DNA from: Actinomycetota bacterium
Lineage (GTDB): Bacteria; Actinomycetota; Acidimicrobiia; IMCC26256
Assembly (NCBI GenBank): GCA_009702955.1
Contig: WLHA01000095.1
Coordinates: forward strand, 1-5,770
Direction: 5' to 3'
DNA length: 5,770 nt
In this document: piece after piece, positions 1 to 4,490 of the stretch
Layout of the letters: every line of letters begins with the position of its first letter
Position numbering within the stretch: the stretch's first letter is position 1
Notes under the pieces: generated by a model
What the model saw: the letters and a program-made list of their open reading frames with translations, nothing else
Told to the model about the DNA's origin: nothing
Database searches by the model: none
Program-made: the position numbers and the translations under genes

Positions 1-146
1 GGCGTTACGTTTGGAGCGCAACTGCCGGCGACCACACCGCAAGAGTCCGAGCGACTGATCAACAAGGCAACGCCCAAGTAACAGCGAATCAAGCACCAGC
101 ACCAAACGGCGCCACTGGTCTGCACCAAATCTCCTTCAGCGTTTAA
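1..146 (+). CDS. Molybdopterin-dependent oxidoreductase (sulfite oxidase-like), C-terminal fragment
   Basis: This is the last 47 residues of a protein that begins upstream of the window; codons run from base 3 and the stop TAA is at 144-146. The peptide contains W-S-A-T-A-G-D-H-T-A-R-V-R-A-T-D, then a Pro/Ala-rich stretch and N-G-A-T-G-L-H-Q-I. This pattern (W..AG.HT..VRATD..G..Q....P.P.GATG.H...) is typical of the end of the Ig-like Mo-co dimerisation domain of sulfite oxidase/YedY-type enzymes. These are oxidoreductases carrying a molybdopterin cofactor, often secreted or membrane-attached. The catalytic domain with the Mo-ligating cysteine lies outside the window, so substrate cannot be judged. 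A second open frame (stop at 79-81) is shorter and matches nothing I know. The gene is convergent with the pentapeptide gene, 122 bp away. Confidence 0.85.
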   Translation, partial: RYVWSATAGDHTARVRATDQQGNAQVTANQAPAPNGATGLHQISFSV

Positions 147-172
147 GAGCGGTCAGAGGATTAAGCACGCTG
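137..172. repeat. Imperfect inverted repeat over the stop codon of the Mo-enzyme gene
   Basis: CAGCGT at 137-142 is the reverse complement of ACGCTG at 167-172. Just inside, TTAA at 143-146 can pair with TTAA at 161-164, leaving GC unpaired at 165-166 and a loop of about 14 nt. No T-tract follows on either strand, so this is not a standard intrinsic terminator. It could be a 3'-end structure between the two convergent genes, or chance. The rest of the gap up to 268 shows nothing recognisable. Confidence 0.25.
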
Positions 173-268
173 ATATAGGAGACCACATCTAGGACGACTT
201 GCACTCCCTGGCCCGTTTATTTATGGGTTACGCGGCTACAAGGTGGCTAGAAATCGTCGGCGGAGAAG

Positions 269-766
269 CTAGACGCTTTTTGGCGGCGTAAAGCTCTCGG
301 GCCATGTCGTTTCTTTGTCCCAGAGCACACCGTTCAGGTTCGCCCCTGCGAGGGTCGCGTCTGCAAGCAGGGCTGCTCTTAGATCGGCGCCGGTTAAGTC
401 GGCATCGGTTAGATCAACCGAGACGAGATCGGCCTCTGCCAGCAGAGCGTTCGTAAAATCTGCACCGGTGCAGTCAGAGTTGCAGAGGTGGGCGTCTGAG
501 AGATCCGCTCCGACTAGTGATGCTCCGCGCAGCGATGCGGACTTCAAGCTCGCAGCTTTCAATATCGCTCCACTTAGGTTCGCATTATCCATATGCGCTC
601 CGCGCAGTGTTGCAGCGGTTAAATCTGAGCCACTTAGGTCTGCCCCTGACAATTGAGCGCCCTCGAGGTCGATTCGTGTGAGGTTCATGCGAGAGAGCGA
701 TGCGCCCGCAAAATCTGCTCCAGCGAGACTCGCCCAAGCCCTTAACTCGTGTCCATTAACCAACAT
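269..766 (-). CDS. Pentapeptide-repeat protein, 165 aa
   Basis: After an 11-residue N-terminus (ending R-A-W), residues 12-146 form 27 consecutive pentapeptides of A(D/N/S)LxG type with no break, starting ASLAG-ADFAG and ending ATLAG-ANLNG. A short cap follows (VLWDKETTWP...), a usual ending for this family. In known members such repeats fold into a right-handed quadrilateral beta-helix; 27 repeats give just under seven coils. No signal peptide or membrane segment is seen, so it is probably cytoplasmic. Two cysteines fall in adjacent repeats (C95, C99), C99 at the inward-facing central position usually held by Leu/Phe. The ATG is supported by AGAAGG eight bases upstream. It is the last gene of a unit with two GST-like genes. 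Family members include the DNA-mimicking gyrase protectors MfpA/Qnr, but most have no known function, and nothing here assigns that role. Confidence 0.93.
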   Translation of the reverse strand: MLVNGHELRAWASLAGADFAGASLSRMNLTRIDLEGAQLSGADLSGSDLTAATLRGAHMDNANLSGAILKAASLKSASLRGASLVGADLSDAHLCNSDCTGADFTNALLAEADLVSVDLTDADLTGADLRAALLADATLAGANLNGVLWDKETTWPESFTPPKSV

Positions 767-774
767 GTAGCACG

Positions 775-780
775 CCTTCT
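775..780 (-). promoter_or_regulatory. Ribosome binding site of the pentapeptide gene
   Basis: On the minus strand the sequence AGAAGG lies 8 bases before the ATG, inside the 29-bp gap after the upstream GST-like gene. It fixes the start codon and shows that this gene has its own ribosome entry although it very likely shares a transcript with the two genes before it. Confidence 0.6.
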
Positions 781-795
781 CTATTCAGCGGAGTT

Positions 796-1554
796 CTAAT
801 CAACAGCGTTCTTCAAATCACGGTACTTATGGAATCTTCCAGAGAATTCACTCTGCTGCTCATCACTCCATCGAACCGCTACCCCACCAGGAAGAGTCAA
901 ACAGCGAGCAGCATGATCCTCTACCGAACTCGGCATCTCTCCCTCAAAACCAAGGGAGCGCAATCCGTCCAGCCTCACGTAGCAGGGAATCAGAGCGGCC
1001 TCCGCTATTGAGGGCCCATCACCCACCAGCCACCCCGTTGCCACGAGTTTTGTTGCTAAATCCCCTAGGGAATCCACAAGTCGCTCACTAGCGCGCCTGA
1101 TGCTCTTCGGATTGACCCCGTAATAAATTGCGATCATCGGAGGAAAGATATTTTGATCTACCCAATGCGCTTCTTCGAGTGCAGCGCCTGAGAGCGCGCC
1201 CACGGCAGAGTAGAGACGTTCAAGAATCGGAATTGAGTCAGCGAGATAACGCCCGCCCTCTCGGATCATCGGGATCTCAGCGCGTGGAGAGTTCGCATGG
1301 AACTCTTCAGGAACAACGAAGTCCTTCGGGCGCGCTGCACTCGGCGGAACATCTACAACTTCGTATGAAATCCCAAGTTGGGCGAGAGCAAACTCAACGC
1401 GCACGGAGAACGGGCAGATCCAGTGACCAAATAACGTAACTGGCTCTTCTATTTCAGGCCATATTTCACGCCATATTTCTGGCCCTATTTCAGGCGATAT
1501 TTCAGGCGATTCACTCGACTGGACTTCACTCGAGCCAAGCACGCCGCCGTTCAT
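796..1554 (-). CDS. GST-like protein with Pro-Glu-Ile-rich N-terminal extension, 252 aa
   Basis: Residues 38-115 look like the thioredoxin-fold N-terminal domain of glutathione S-transferases. VTLFGHWICPFS puts a Cys-Pro-Phe-Ser motif (C47-S50) at the usual thiol-active site, E93-I-P95 gives the expected cis-proline, and D106-S107 matches the (E/D)S turn that holds the gamma-glutamyl group. A helical C-terminal domain follows, with WLVGDGPSIAEA at 175-186 close to the GST_C N-cap (SxxD, here S-x-x-E). The C47 motif suggests an omega/beta-like or thiol-transfer enzyme rather than a Tyr/Ser GST; substrate unknown. The first 37 residues are unusual: low complexity and acidic, with PEIS-PEIG-PEIW-REIW-PEIE encoded by a 12-bp tandem repeat. 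The start ATG overlaps the stop of the upstream GST-like gene (ATGA), implying translational coupling; no good Shine-Dalgarno is seen. No in-frame ATG occurs nearer the domain, so the extension is probably translated. Confidence 0.88.
   Translation of the reverse strand: MNGGVLGSSEVQSSESPEISPEIGPEIWREIWPEIEEPVTLFGHWICPFSVRVEFALAQLGISYEVVDVPPSAARPKDFVVPEEFHANSPRAEIPMIREGGRYLADSIPILERLYSAVGALSGAALEEAHWVDQNIFPPMIAIYYGVNPKSIRRASERLVDSLGDLATKLVATGWLVGDGPSIAEAALIPCYVRLDGLRSLGFEGEMPSSVEDHAARCLTLPGGVAVRWSDEQQSEFSGRFHKYRDLKNAVD
1451..1510. repeat. Five 12-bp tandem repeats inside the GST-like gene
   Basis: Five direct 12-bp units on the + strand: ATTTCAGGCCAT, ATTTCACGCCAT, ATTTCTGGCCCT, ATTTCAGGCGAT, ATTTCAGGCGAT. 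The two units nearest the gene start are identical and the others differ by one to three bases, so expansion by slippage from that end is plausible. Because 12 is a multiple of three, the array stays in frame and encodes four-residue units rich in Pro-Glu-Ile (one has Arg in place of Pro) ahead of the thioredoxin fold. Confidence 0.95.
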
Positions 1555-2582
1555 ACGAAGAGTGACTCGCAGCCGGTACCAGCAAGCACACCGTCAACCC
1601 ACTCTCGATCGTCAGCACTTAGGCCTAAGTACGCGTCGCGTATCCACCCAATGGTCTTGCCTTGATATGCGAATGCCCCTTGGCGATACTCCGCTCCCCT
1701 GATCTCGCAGACGACCTCCTCCGCTCCAGCTTTGAGCGCTGCTTCATTAGCAAGCATGAAAGGCGCGTACGTTGATCCGATCTCATTGAAGAGCGAAGCG
1801 AGCGTCTCCATCGGAAGAGAGCTACGGCCATACCAACCCGAGTCACCCTCCACTCTCCACCACGCTAGGTCGTCCACACGGTTGATCCATGAGTACACGC
1901 GGGGCCCATGCAGTATGCAGAGGTCAGTTGATGGCGGCTCAATAATTACAAGTTGGCTTAATTGTCCGTAGAGGCCAAAGTCCGAACTCCCGGGGCGATC
2001 GCCAAGAAGAAAATCATTGCCCTCAAGGTGTCTATGGAGAATCTCGAGCAGGCGTATATAGCTGGATTCAATGACAGGCGCATTGGTCTCTGTGCTTCCG
2101 ACAAGAGCGCGCCTACCCACCTGACGATCAACGATGTAATCCCCCATGCGCTCAAGGCGTTCGTCGGTCGCGTGTAGCCCAGGCCATACCGGCAGCAACT
2201 TGCGTGCGCGCTCTACGGATTCTCGAGGTGCCCAGCGGTAGTGATACATCATCTTGGTGACCCACTCGTCGGCATAGTCCTCAATGAGCAGGTCCAAGAA
2301 GTGAAGGCCTGCATCTGTTGGCTTGAGGCTGCGCTCCCTAAACATTGTCTCAAGACGAGCAATCTGGGGAGTTGAGTCAACCATCACTTCAGTGACGTCT
2401 CCGGCGTCGTCTGGGAAACCAAGCACCGGAATGATCGCAACTTTGGGCCTCGGGATGCCTTGCTCATCGGCAGTTCCCTGAATCACCCATTTAAACGGAA
2501 TCTGGCGATACCGCAGCACCGCTCGCATCTTGAGCGAGTACGGGGACCCATAAGTGCCGACCAGGGTGAGCGGATGAGGCAT
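1551..2582 (-). CDS. GST-like protein with long C-terminal part, 343 aa
   Basis: The N-terminus PLTLVGTYGSPYSLKMR is a GST thioredoxin-fold beta1-alpha1 start. Its active-site motif is S13-P-Y-S rather than C-P-Y-S, so the usual cysteine position holds serine. I51-P52 gives the cis-proline and D69-S70 the glutathione-contact turn. A helical C-terminal domain follows; F191-LLGDRPGSSDFGLYGQL carries the GST_C N-capping box (S199/S200-x-D). At 343 aa it is over 100 residues longer than a standard GST of about 200-230. The extra part after about residue 230 includes SLFNEIGSTYAPFMLANEAAL and a final region rich in Gly/Tyr/Trp, as in a poorly characterised class of long bacterial GST-like proteins. 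It is probably cytosolic. First gene of the three-gene unit; its stop overlaps the next start. Shine-Dalgarno is weak. Substrate and thiol cofactor cannot be read from sequence. Confidence 0.9.
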   Translation of the reverse strand: MPHPLTLVGTYGSPYSLKMRAVLRYRQIPFKWVIQGTADEQGIPRPKVAIIPVLGFPDDAGDVTEVMVDSTPQIARLETMFRERSLKPTDAGLHFLDLLIEDYADEWVTKMMYHYRWAPRESVERARKLLPVWPGLHATDERLERMGDYIVDRQVGRRALVGSTETNAPVIESSYIRLLEILHRHLEGNDFLLGDRPGSSDFGLYGQLSQLVIIEPPSTDLCILHGPRVYSWINRVDDLAWWRVEGDSGWYGRSSLPMETLASLFNEIGSTYAPFMLANEAALKAGAEEVVCEIRGAEYRQGAFAYQGKTIGWIRDAYLGLSADDREWVDGVLAGTGCESLFV

Positions 2583-2714
2583 TTAGAGGCTCACATTCAC
2601 GAGGCTGAGACAGGCAAGGCCTGCACTAAGTGATTCGGCCTTCGTAGGTACTACAAATCCCCTGAAATCCACAAGAACTCTCTCTCTAGGCGGCTCGAGC
2701 CCACACGATACTCA

Positions 2715-2789
2715 ACATTCAGGTACTAGATATTCAGGTACTAAACATTCAGGCACCAAATATTCAGGCACCAAATAATGAAGTACCAA
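2715..2789. repeat. Five 15-bp tandem repeats in the divergent intergenic region
   Basis: Direct 15-bp units on the + strand: ACATTCAGGTACTAG, ATATTCAGGTACTAA, ACATTCAGGCACCAA, ATATTCAGGCACCAA, ATAATGAAGTACCAA. Units 3 and 4 differ by one base; the last is the most diverged. There are no spacers, so it is not a CRISPR. The spacing is about one and a half helical turns, so successive copies would lie on alternating faces of DNA. The + strand frame through the array is open (IQVLD-IQVLN-IQAPN...) but has no ATG, GTG or TTG start. Confidence 0.93.
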
Positions 2790-2871
2790 ATGATTCCTGC
2801 AGAATTCTTCCTCGAGTAAATCAAGCGCAGGGTAAAGCACTGCCCCGAGTCACGATCTGACGAACCCCTAG

Positions 2872-2885
2872 CCCTACAGGTAGGG
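2872..2885. promoter_or_regulatory. Inverted repeat, possible operator upstream of the ABM-like gene
   Basis: CCCTAC-AG-GTAGGG is a perfect 6-bp inverted repeat with a 2-bp centre, ending 42 bp before the ATG at 2928. Position and symmetry suit a dimeric repressor site near a promoter. A loose -10-like TATCCA at 2906-2911 lies just downstream but would leave a very short leader. No regulator is encoded in the window, so the operator role is inference. Confidence 0.35.
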
Positions 2886-2916
2886 TGCCGCCAGAACCGA
2901 CCGAGTATCCAAACAC

Positions 2917-2923
2917 AAAAGGA
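2917..2923 (+). promoter_or_regulatory. Ribosome binding site of the ABM-like gene
   Basis: AAAAGGA ends four bases before the ATG at 2928. The spacing is slightly short but the match to the anti-Shine-Dalgarno is reasonable and supports this start. Confidence 0.55.
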
Positions 2924-2927
2924 CATT

Positions 2928-3236
2928 ATGAATCACCTACGAATTGCTAAATATGACGTCTTGAAGGGAACCTCGAAGGAGGTAGCGGAAGTGGCCACTG
3001 GGCCCGGCGGAATTCTCGACATCTACCGCTCCATGCCTGGCTTTCAGGCCTACTCGCTCCTTGAGATTGATGCTATTACCGTCATGGGAATCACAGCATG
3101 GGAGACACACGAGGAGGCAGAGGCGGCAACACGCGCTGCAGCAGAGTGGGTAGCCACTCACCTTGAGGGTCGCATTCACCGCACCTCCAACGAAATCGGC
3201 GACTCCCTCTTCTGGGAAGGCACGATGAAGAAGTAG
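2928..3236 (+). CDS. Small dimeric alpha/beta-barrel (ABM-like) protein, 102 aa
   Basis: The length and the pattern of a strand, a helix, G-G-I-L-D-I-Y-R-S-M-P-G-F-Q-A-Y (27-42), I-T-A-W-E-T (55-60) and a helix H-E-E-A-E-A-A-T-R-A-A-A-E-W-V (61-75) resemble antibiotic-biosynthesis-monooxygenase-like ferredoxin folds. 'PGF.AY' and 'W.....AEA' are typical signature points. Such proteins dimerise into a small beta-barrel; some are cofactor-free oxygenases or heme-degrading enzymes, but most, like this one, have no assigned reaction. No heme- or quinone-binding motif can be recognised with confidence. No signal peptide. It is monocistronic: its own intergenic region lies upstream and a strong terminator 36 bp downstream. 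It is divergent from the GST unit, which could mean shared control. Confidence 0.85.
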   Translation: MNHLRIAKYDVLKGTSKEVAEVATGPGGILDIYRSMPGFQAYSLLEIDAITVMGITAWETHEEAEAATRAAAEWVATHLEGRIHRTSNEIGDSLFWEGTMKK

Positions 3237-3243
3237 TTTCAAT

Positions 3244-3259
3244 CAGTCTCACGAGACTG
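3244..3259. repeat. Short perfect inverted repeat just after the ABM-like gene
   Basis: CAGTCTC-AC-GAGACTG begins 7 bases after the stop codon. As RNA it can form a six-pair stem with a CACG tetraloop. It precedes the main terminator by 13 bases and has no T-tract of its own. It may act as a 3'-end stabilising hairpin or be a leftover of a duplicated terminator. Confidence 0.5.
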
Positions 3260-3272
3260 CGCAAAGATCTTC

Positions 3273-3322
3273 AACTGCCCCGACCGTGCTAGCGATTCGC
3301 TAGTGGGTCGGGGCAGTTTTTT
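3273..3322 (+). terminator. Strong rho-independent terminator of the ABM-like gene
   Basis: AACTGCCCCGACC (3273-3285) pairs perfectly with GGTCGGGGCAGTT (3306-3318), and inside it CTAGCG (3289-3294) pairs with CGCTAG (3298-3303) around an ATT loop. The two stems are separated only by GTG/TG, where wobble pairs are possible. Six Ts (3317-3322) follow on the + strand. This is a textbook intrinsic terminator facing the end of the gene at 2928-3236. The opposite strand lacks a clear T-run, so termination in the other direction is less likely. Confidence 0.95.
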
Positions 3323-3359
3323 CTCTACAGCAGGGCAGTCCTCCAGCCGATAGGCAGGC

Positions 3360-3488
3360 ATGAAGCAACTACGGGACTCCGGGATCATTGCATTACTGAC
3401 CGCAGCAGCTAACAGACTGCTTGATTCTTGGCAGGAGCTTGATTCGTTTAGCTCAGTAGCCAAAATGCCTGTATCTAAAGAACGTTAG
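3360..3488 (+). CDS. Possible 42-aa small protein, doubtful
   Basis: An ATG-initiated frame between the terminator and the first membrane-protein gene encodes 42 residues starting MKQLRDSGIIALLTAAANRL and ending PVSKER. Residues 8-21 could form a hydrophobic or amphipathic helix. The composition is protein-like, but it resembles no family I know. There is no strong Shine-Dalgarno (only AGGCAGGC just ahead), an in-frame stop lies three codons upstream, and the terminator upstream would isolate it unless it has its own promoter. The stop lies 21 bp from the end of the convergent gene. It may be chance; it is listed because nothing else explains this 186-bp gap. Confidence 0.2.
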   Translation: MKQLRDSGIIALLTAAANRLLDSWQELDSFSSVAKMPVSKER

Positions 3489-3509
3489 CCAGCTCGAAGG
3501 AAGGGCGCG

Positions 3510-3761
3510 TTATGCGCGGCGTTGCTTCTCTAATACATCGATCGCATCGTGGCGGGCGTTACCTTGGAGCCAAAAGACTCCAACTATTAAAGTTCCCCAC
3601 CCAGTAATTAGCCCAGCGACTGCGAATCCAAGCCATCTCAGCTTGTGGTGCCCTGACATGCGAAAAGCTCTGCGCTTAAGGCGAGCAATATCGTAGATAG
3701 TCAAAGCGCCAAGCGGGATGCCGATGACGTATCCAATTATTAAAAATTGTGTAATGCTCAT
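3510..3761 (-). CDS. Small two-helix membrane protein, 83 aa
   Basis: Residues 4-23 (TQFLIIGYVIGIPLGALTIY) and about 43-65 (WLGFAVAGLITGWGTLIVGVFWL) are two clear transmembrane segments. They are joined by a basic loop rich in Arg/Lys/His (RLKRRAFRMSGHHK) and followed by a charged tail ending EKQRRA. By the positive-inside rule the loop is cytoplasmic and both ends face outward, although the basic tail argues against that strict arrangement. I do not recognise the family. It lies 79 bp downstream of another small membrane-protein gene on the same strand, so the two may be co-transcribed. The Shine-Dalgarno is weak (GAAG well upstream). The consistent hydrophobic pattern favours a real gene. 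Confidence 0.7.
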   Translation of the reverse strand: MSITQFLIIGYVIGIPLGALTIYDIARLKRRAFRMSGHHKLRWLGFAVAGLITGWGTLIVGVFWLQGNARHDAIDVLEKQRRA

Positions 3762-3840
3762 TATCGCATTCTTCGTCTAAATCTTCAGTAAAGGTTTTTT
3801 TGACCAGCAGCGGATTGCTTCCACCTTGAGGGAACGTATC

Positions 3841-4224
3841 TTAAAGCCCCGTACCGCCCTCTGACTCAGCGGAGCTCGATGAGGAACGCGTGCGAGTTCG
3901 ACGTGCAACAGCACCACAGACCTCAGCGCCAGAGAAGAGGATTGCACTCGAAATGAGGAATGGTGCGTAAGCGAGTAGAAAAATAAACCAATTGAAAGCG
4001 GAGTACTGGCCTTCGGGTAATTTGACCCCTTGAATGAAAAAATTAATTGAGTCGACTGGCTCGCCGAGAAAGCCTTTGCCTGTTTGTCCTAATCCAGAGA
4101 CGTACAAACCTAGAAATACCGAGAGAACCAAACCGCCAATTCCAAGTACCGCTGCTGCAATTCGAAGCCGTTGCTGGGCTCTGCCTCCGCTACTGGTATT
4201 TGAAGTAATTTTGTTCTTTGCCAT
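3841..4224 (-). CDS. Two-helix membrane protein with Ser-rich tail, 127 aa
   Basis: A polar N-terminus (MAKNKITSNTSSGGRAQQRLR) precedes one membrane helix at about 22-43 (IAAAVLGIGGLVLSVFLGLYV). An external loop rich in Gly/Phe follows, then a second helix at about 78-100 (NWFIFLLAYAPFLISSAILF), and a tail with a basic patch RRTRTRSSSSS and an acidic end. Both termini are predicted cytoplasmic. The family is not recognised. The frame stays open to a GTG at 4326, which would add 34 residues. I chose the ATG at 4224 because MAKNK is a natural cytoplasmic N-terminus, the added residues look noncoding, and neither start has a Shine-Dalgarno. A TAAACT at -14 to -9 hints at a leaderless transcript. 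It may form a transcript with the 83-aa membrane protein downstream. Confidence 0.75.
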   Translation of the reverse strand: MAKNKITSNTSSGGRAQQRLRIAAAVLGIGGLVLSVFLGLYVSGLGQTGKGFLGEPVDSINFFIQGVKLPEGQYSAFNWFIFLLAYAPFLISSAILFSGAEVCGAVARRTRTRSSSSSAESEGGTGL

Positions 4225-4232
4225 AGGGAAAC

Positions 4233-4238
4233 AGTTTA
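4233..4238 (-). promoter_or_regulatory. Possible -10 element for a leaderless membrane-protein gene
   Basis: On the minus strand TAAACT (TAnnnT type) lies 14 to 9 bases before the ATG at 4224, which would place transcription start at or within a base or two of the start codon. This fits the absence of a Shine-Dalgarno. No matching -35 is clear, so this is a weak call. Confidence 0.25.
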
Positions 4239-4371
4239 GGGCTGATCTAGATGTGTACTGAACCAACCTCGAGTAAAAATCACTGTTGCAACCCCTATAT
4301 TTGCCCAACAGATGACCTAATGTCACGTGGGTTATGCCAGCGATAATGCGGGATCGGGGCGCTTTAGTAGA

Positions 4372-4381
4372 GTCCCGGGAC
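4372..4381. promoter_or_regulatory. 10-bp palindrome upstream of bioB
   Basis: GTCCCGGGAC is a perfect 10-bp palindrome about 110 bp before the chosen bioB start, in the 266-bp gap between divergent genes. A CACGTG palindrome lies nearby at 4324-4329. Neither matches the biotin regulator sites I know (BirA or BioQ type). A loose promoter (TTTACT at 4440-4445, 17 bp, TAAATA at 4463-4468) lies between the palindrome and bioB. Function is not established. Confidence 0.2.
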
Positions 4382-4478
4382 GAGTTTTGAAGGCACTCTG
4401 CACCACTACCCTTTGAAGCAAGACCCCATCCGCAGAATATTTACTTCTCCACACATAGTCCATAAATACCAAAGCACT

Positions 4479-4483
4479 AGGAG
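4479..4483 (+). promoter_or_regulatory. Ribosome binding site deciding the bioB start
   Basis: AGGAG lies 7 bases before TTG at 4491. It is the best Shine-Dalgarno in the window. The alternative in-frame TTG at 4413 has none, so the shorter protein is preferred. Confidence 0.75.
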
Positions 4484-4490
4484 CAATAAC

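Larger units (their letters stand above)
2583..2927. other. Divergent intergenic region between the GST unit and the ABM-like gene
   Basis: This 345-bp stretch holds no credible gene and should carry promoters for both directions, although I find no clean -35/-10 pair for either. Its contents are: a short inverted repeat CAGGC-AAG-GCCTG at 2611-2623, in the likely leader of the GST unit; a CT-rich run near 2676-2687; five 15-bp tandem repeats at 2715-2789; and a perfect inverted repeat at 2872-2885 upstream of the + strand gene. Confidence 0.7.

Noticed and set aside
1..81. Open frame ending in TAA at 79-81 (…ATPQ…INKATPK)
   Set aside because: The overlapping frame ending at 146 carries a recognisable Mo-co dimerisation domain signature; both cannot be the gene, and this one matches no family.
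315..656. 113-aa + strand open frame opposite the pentapeptide gene
   Set aside because: It is the antisense shadow of the 15-bp periodic repeat coding, giving an artificial Ser/Ala/Arg-rich protein.
2715..2789. CRISPR array
   Set aside because: Units are 15 bp, directly abutting, with no spacers and no cas genes nearby.
2690..2860. + strand open frame through the 15-bp repeats (IQVLD-IQVLN-IQAPN…)
   Set aside because: It has no ATG, GTG or TTG start and is bounded by stops at 2687 and 2858; repeats with a length divisible by three stay open easily.
2741..2926. 61-aa minus-strand frame in the divergent intergenic region, ending in NIWCLNV
   Set aside because: Its end is just the translation of the tandem repeats and the rest is Cys/Arg/Trp-rich noise; it would also start on top of the ABM-like gene's ribosome site.
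3239..3463. 74-aa minus-strand frame
   Set aside because: It begins at TTG without a Shine-Dalgarno, runs straight through the strong terminator stem and has a Ser-rich, noncoding-like composition.
4259..4273. BioQ-like half site TGAAC upstream of bioB
   Set aside because: Only one half-site is present, with no matching inverted partner.
4225..4326. 34-residue N-terminal extension of the 127-aa membrane protein
   Set aside because: GTG start without a Shine-Dalgarno; the added residues look noncoding, and MAKNK… at 4224 is a natural start.
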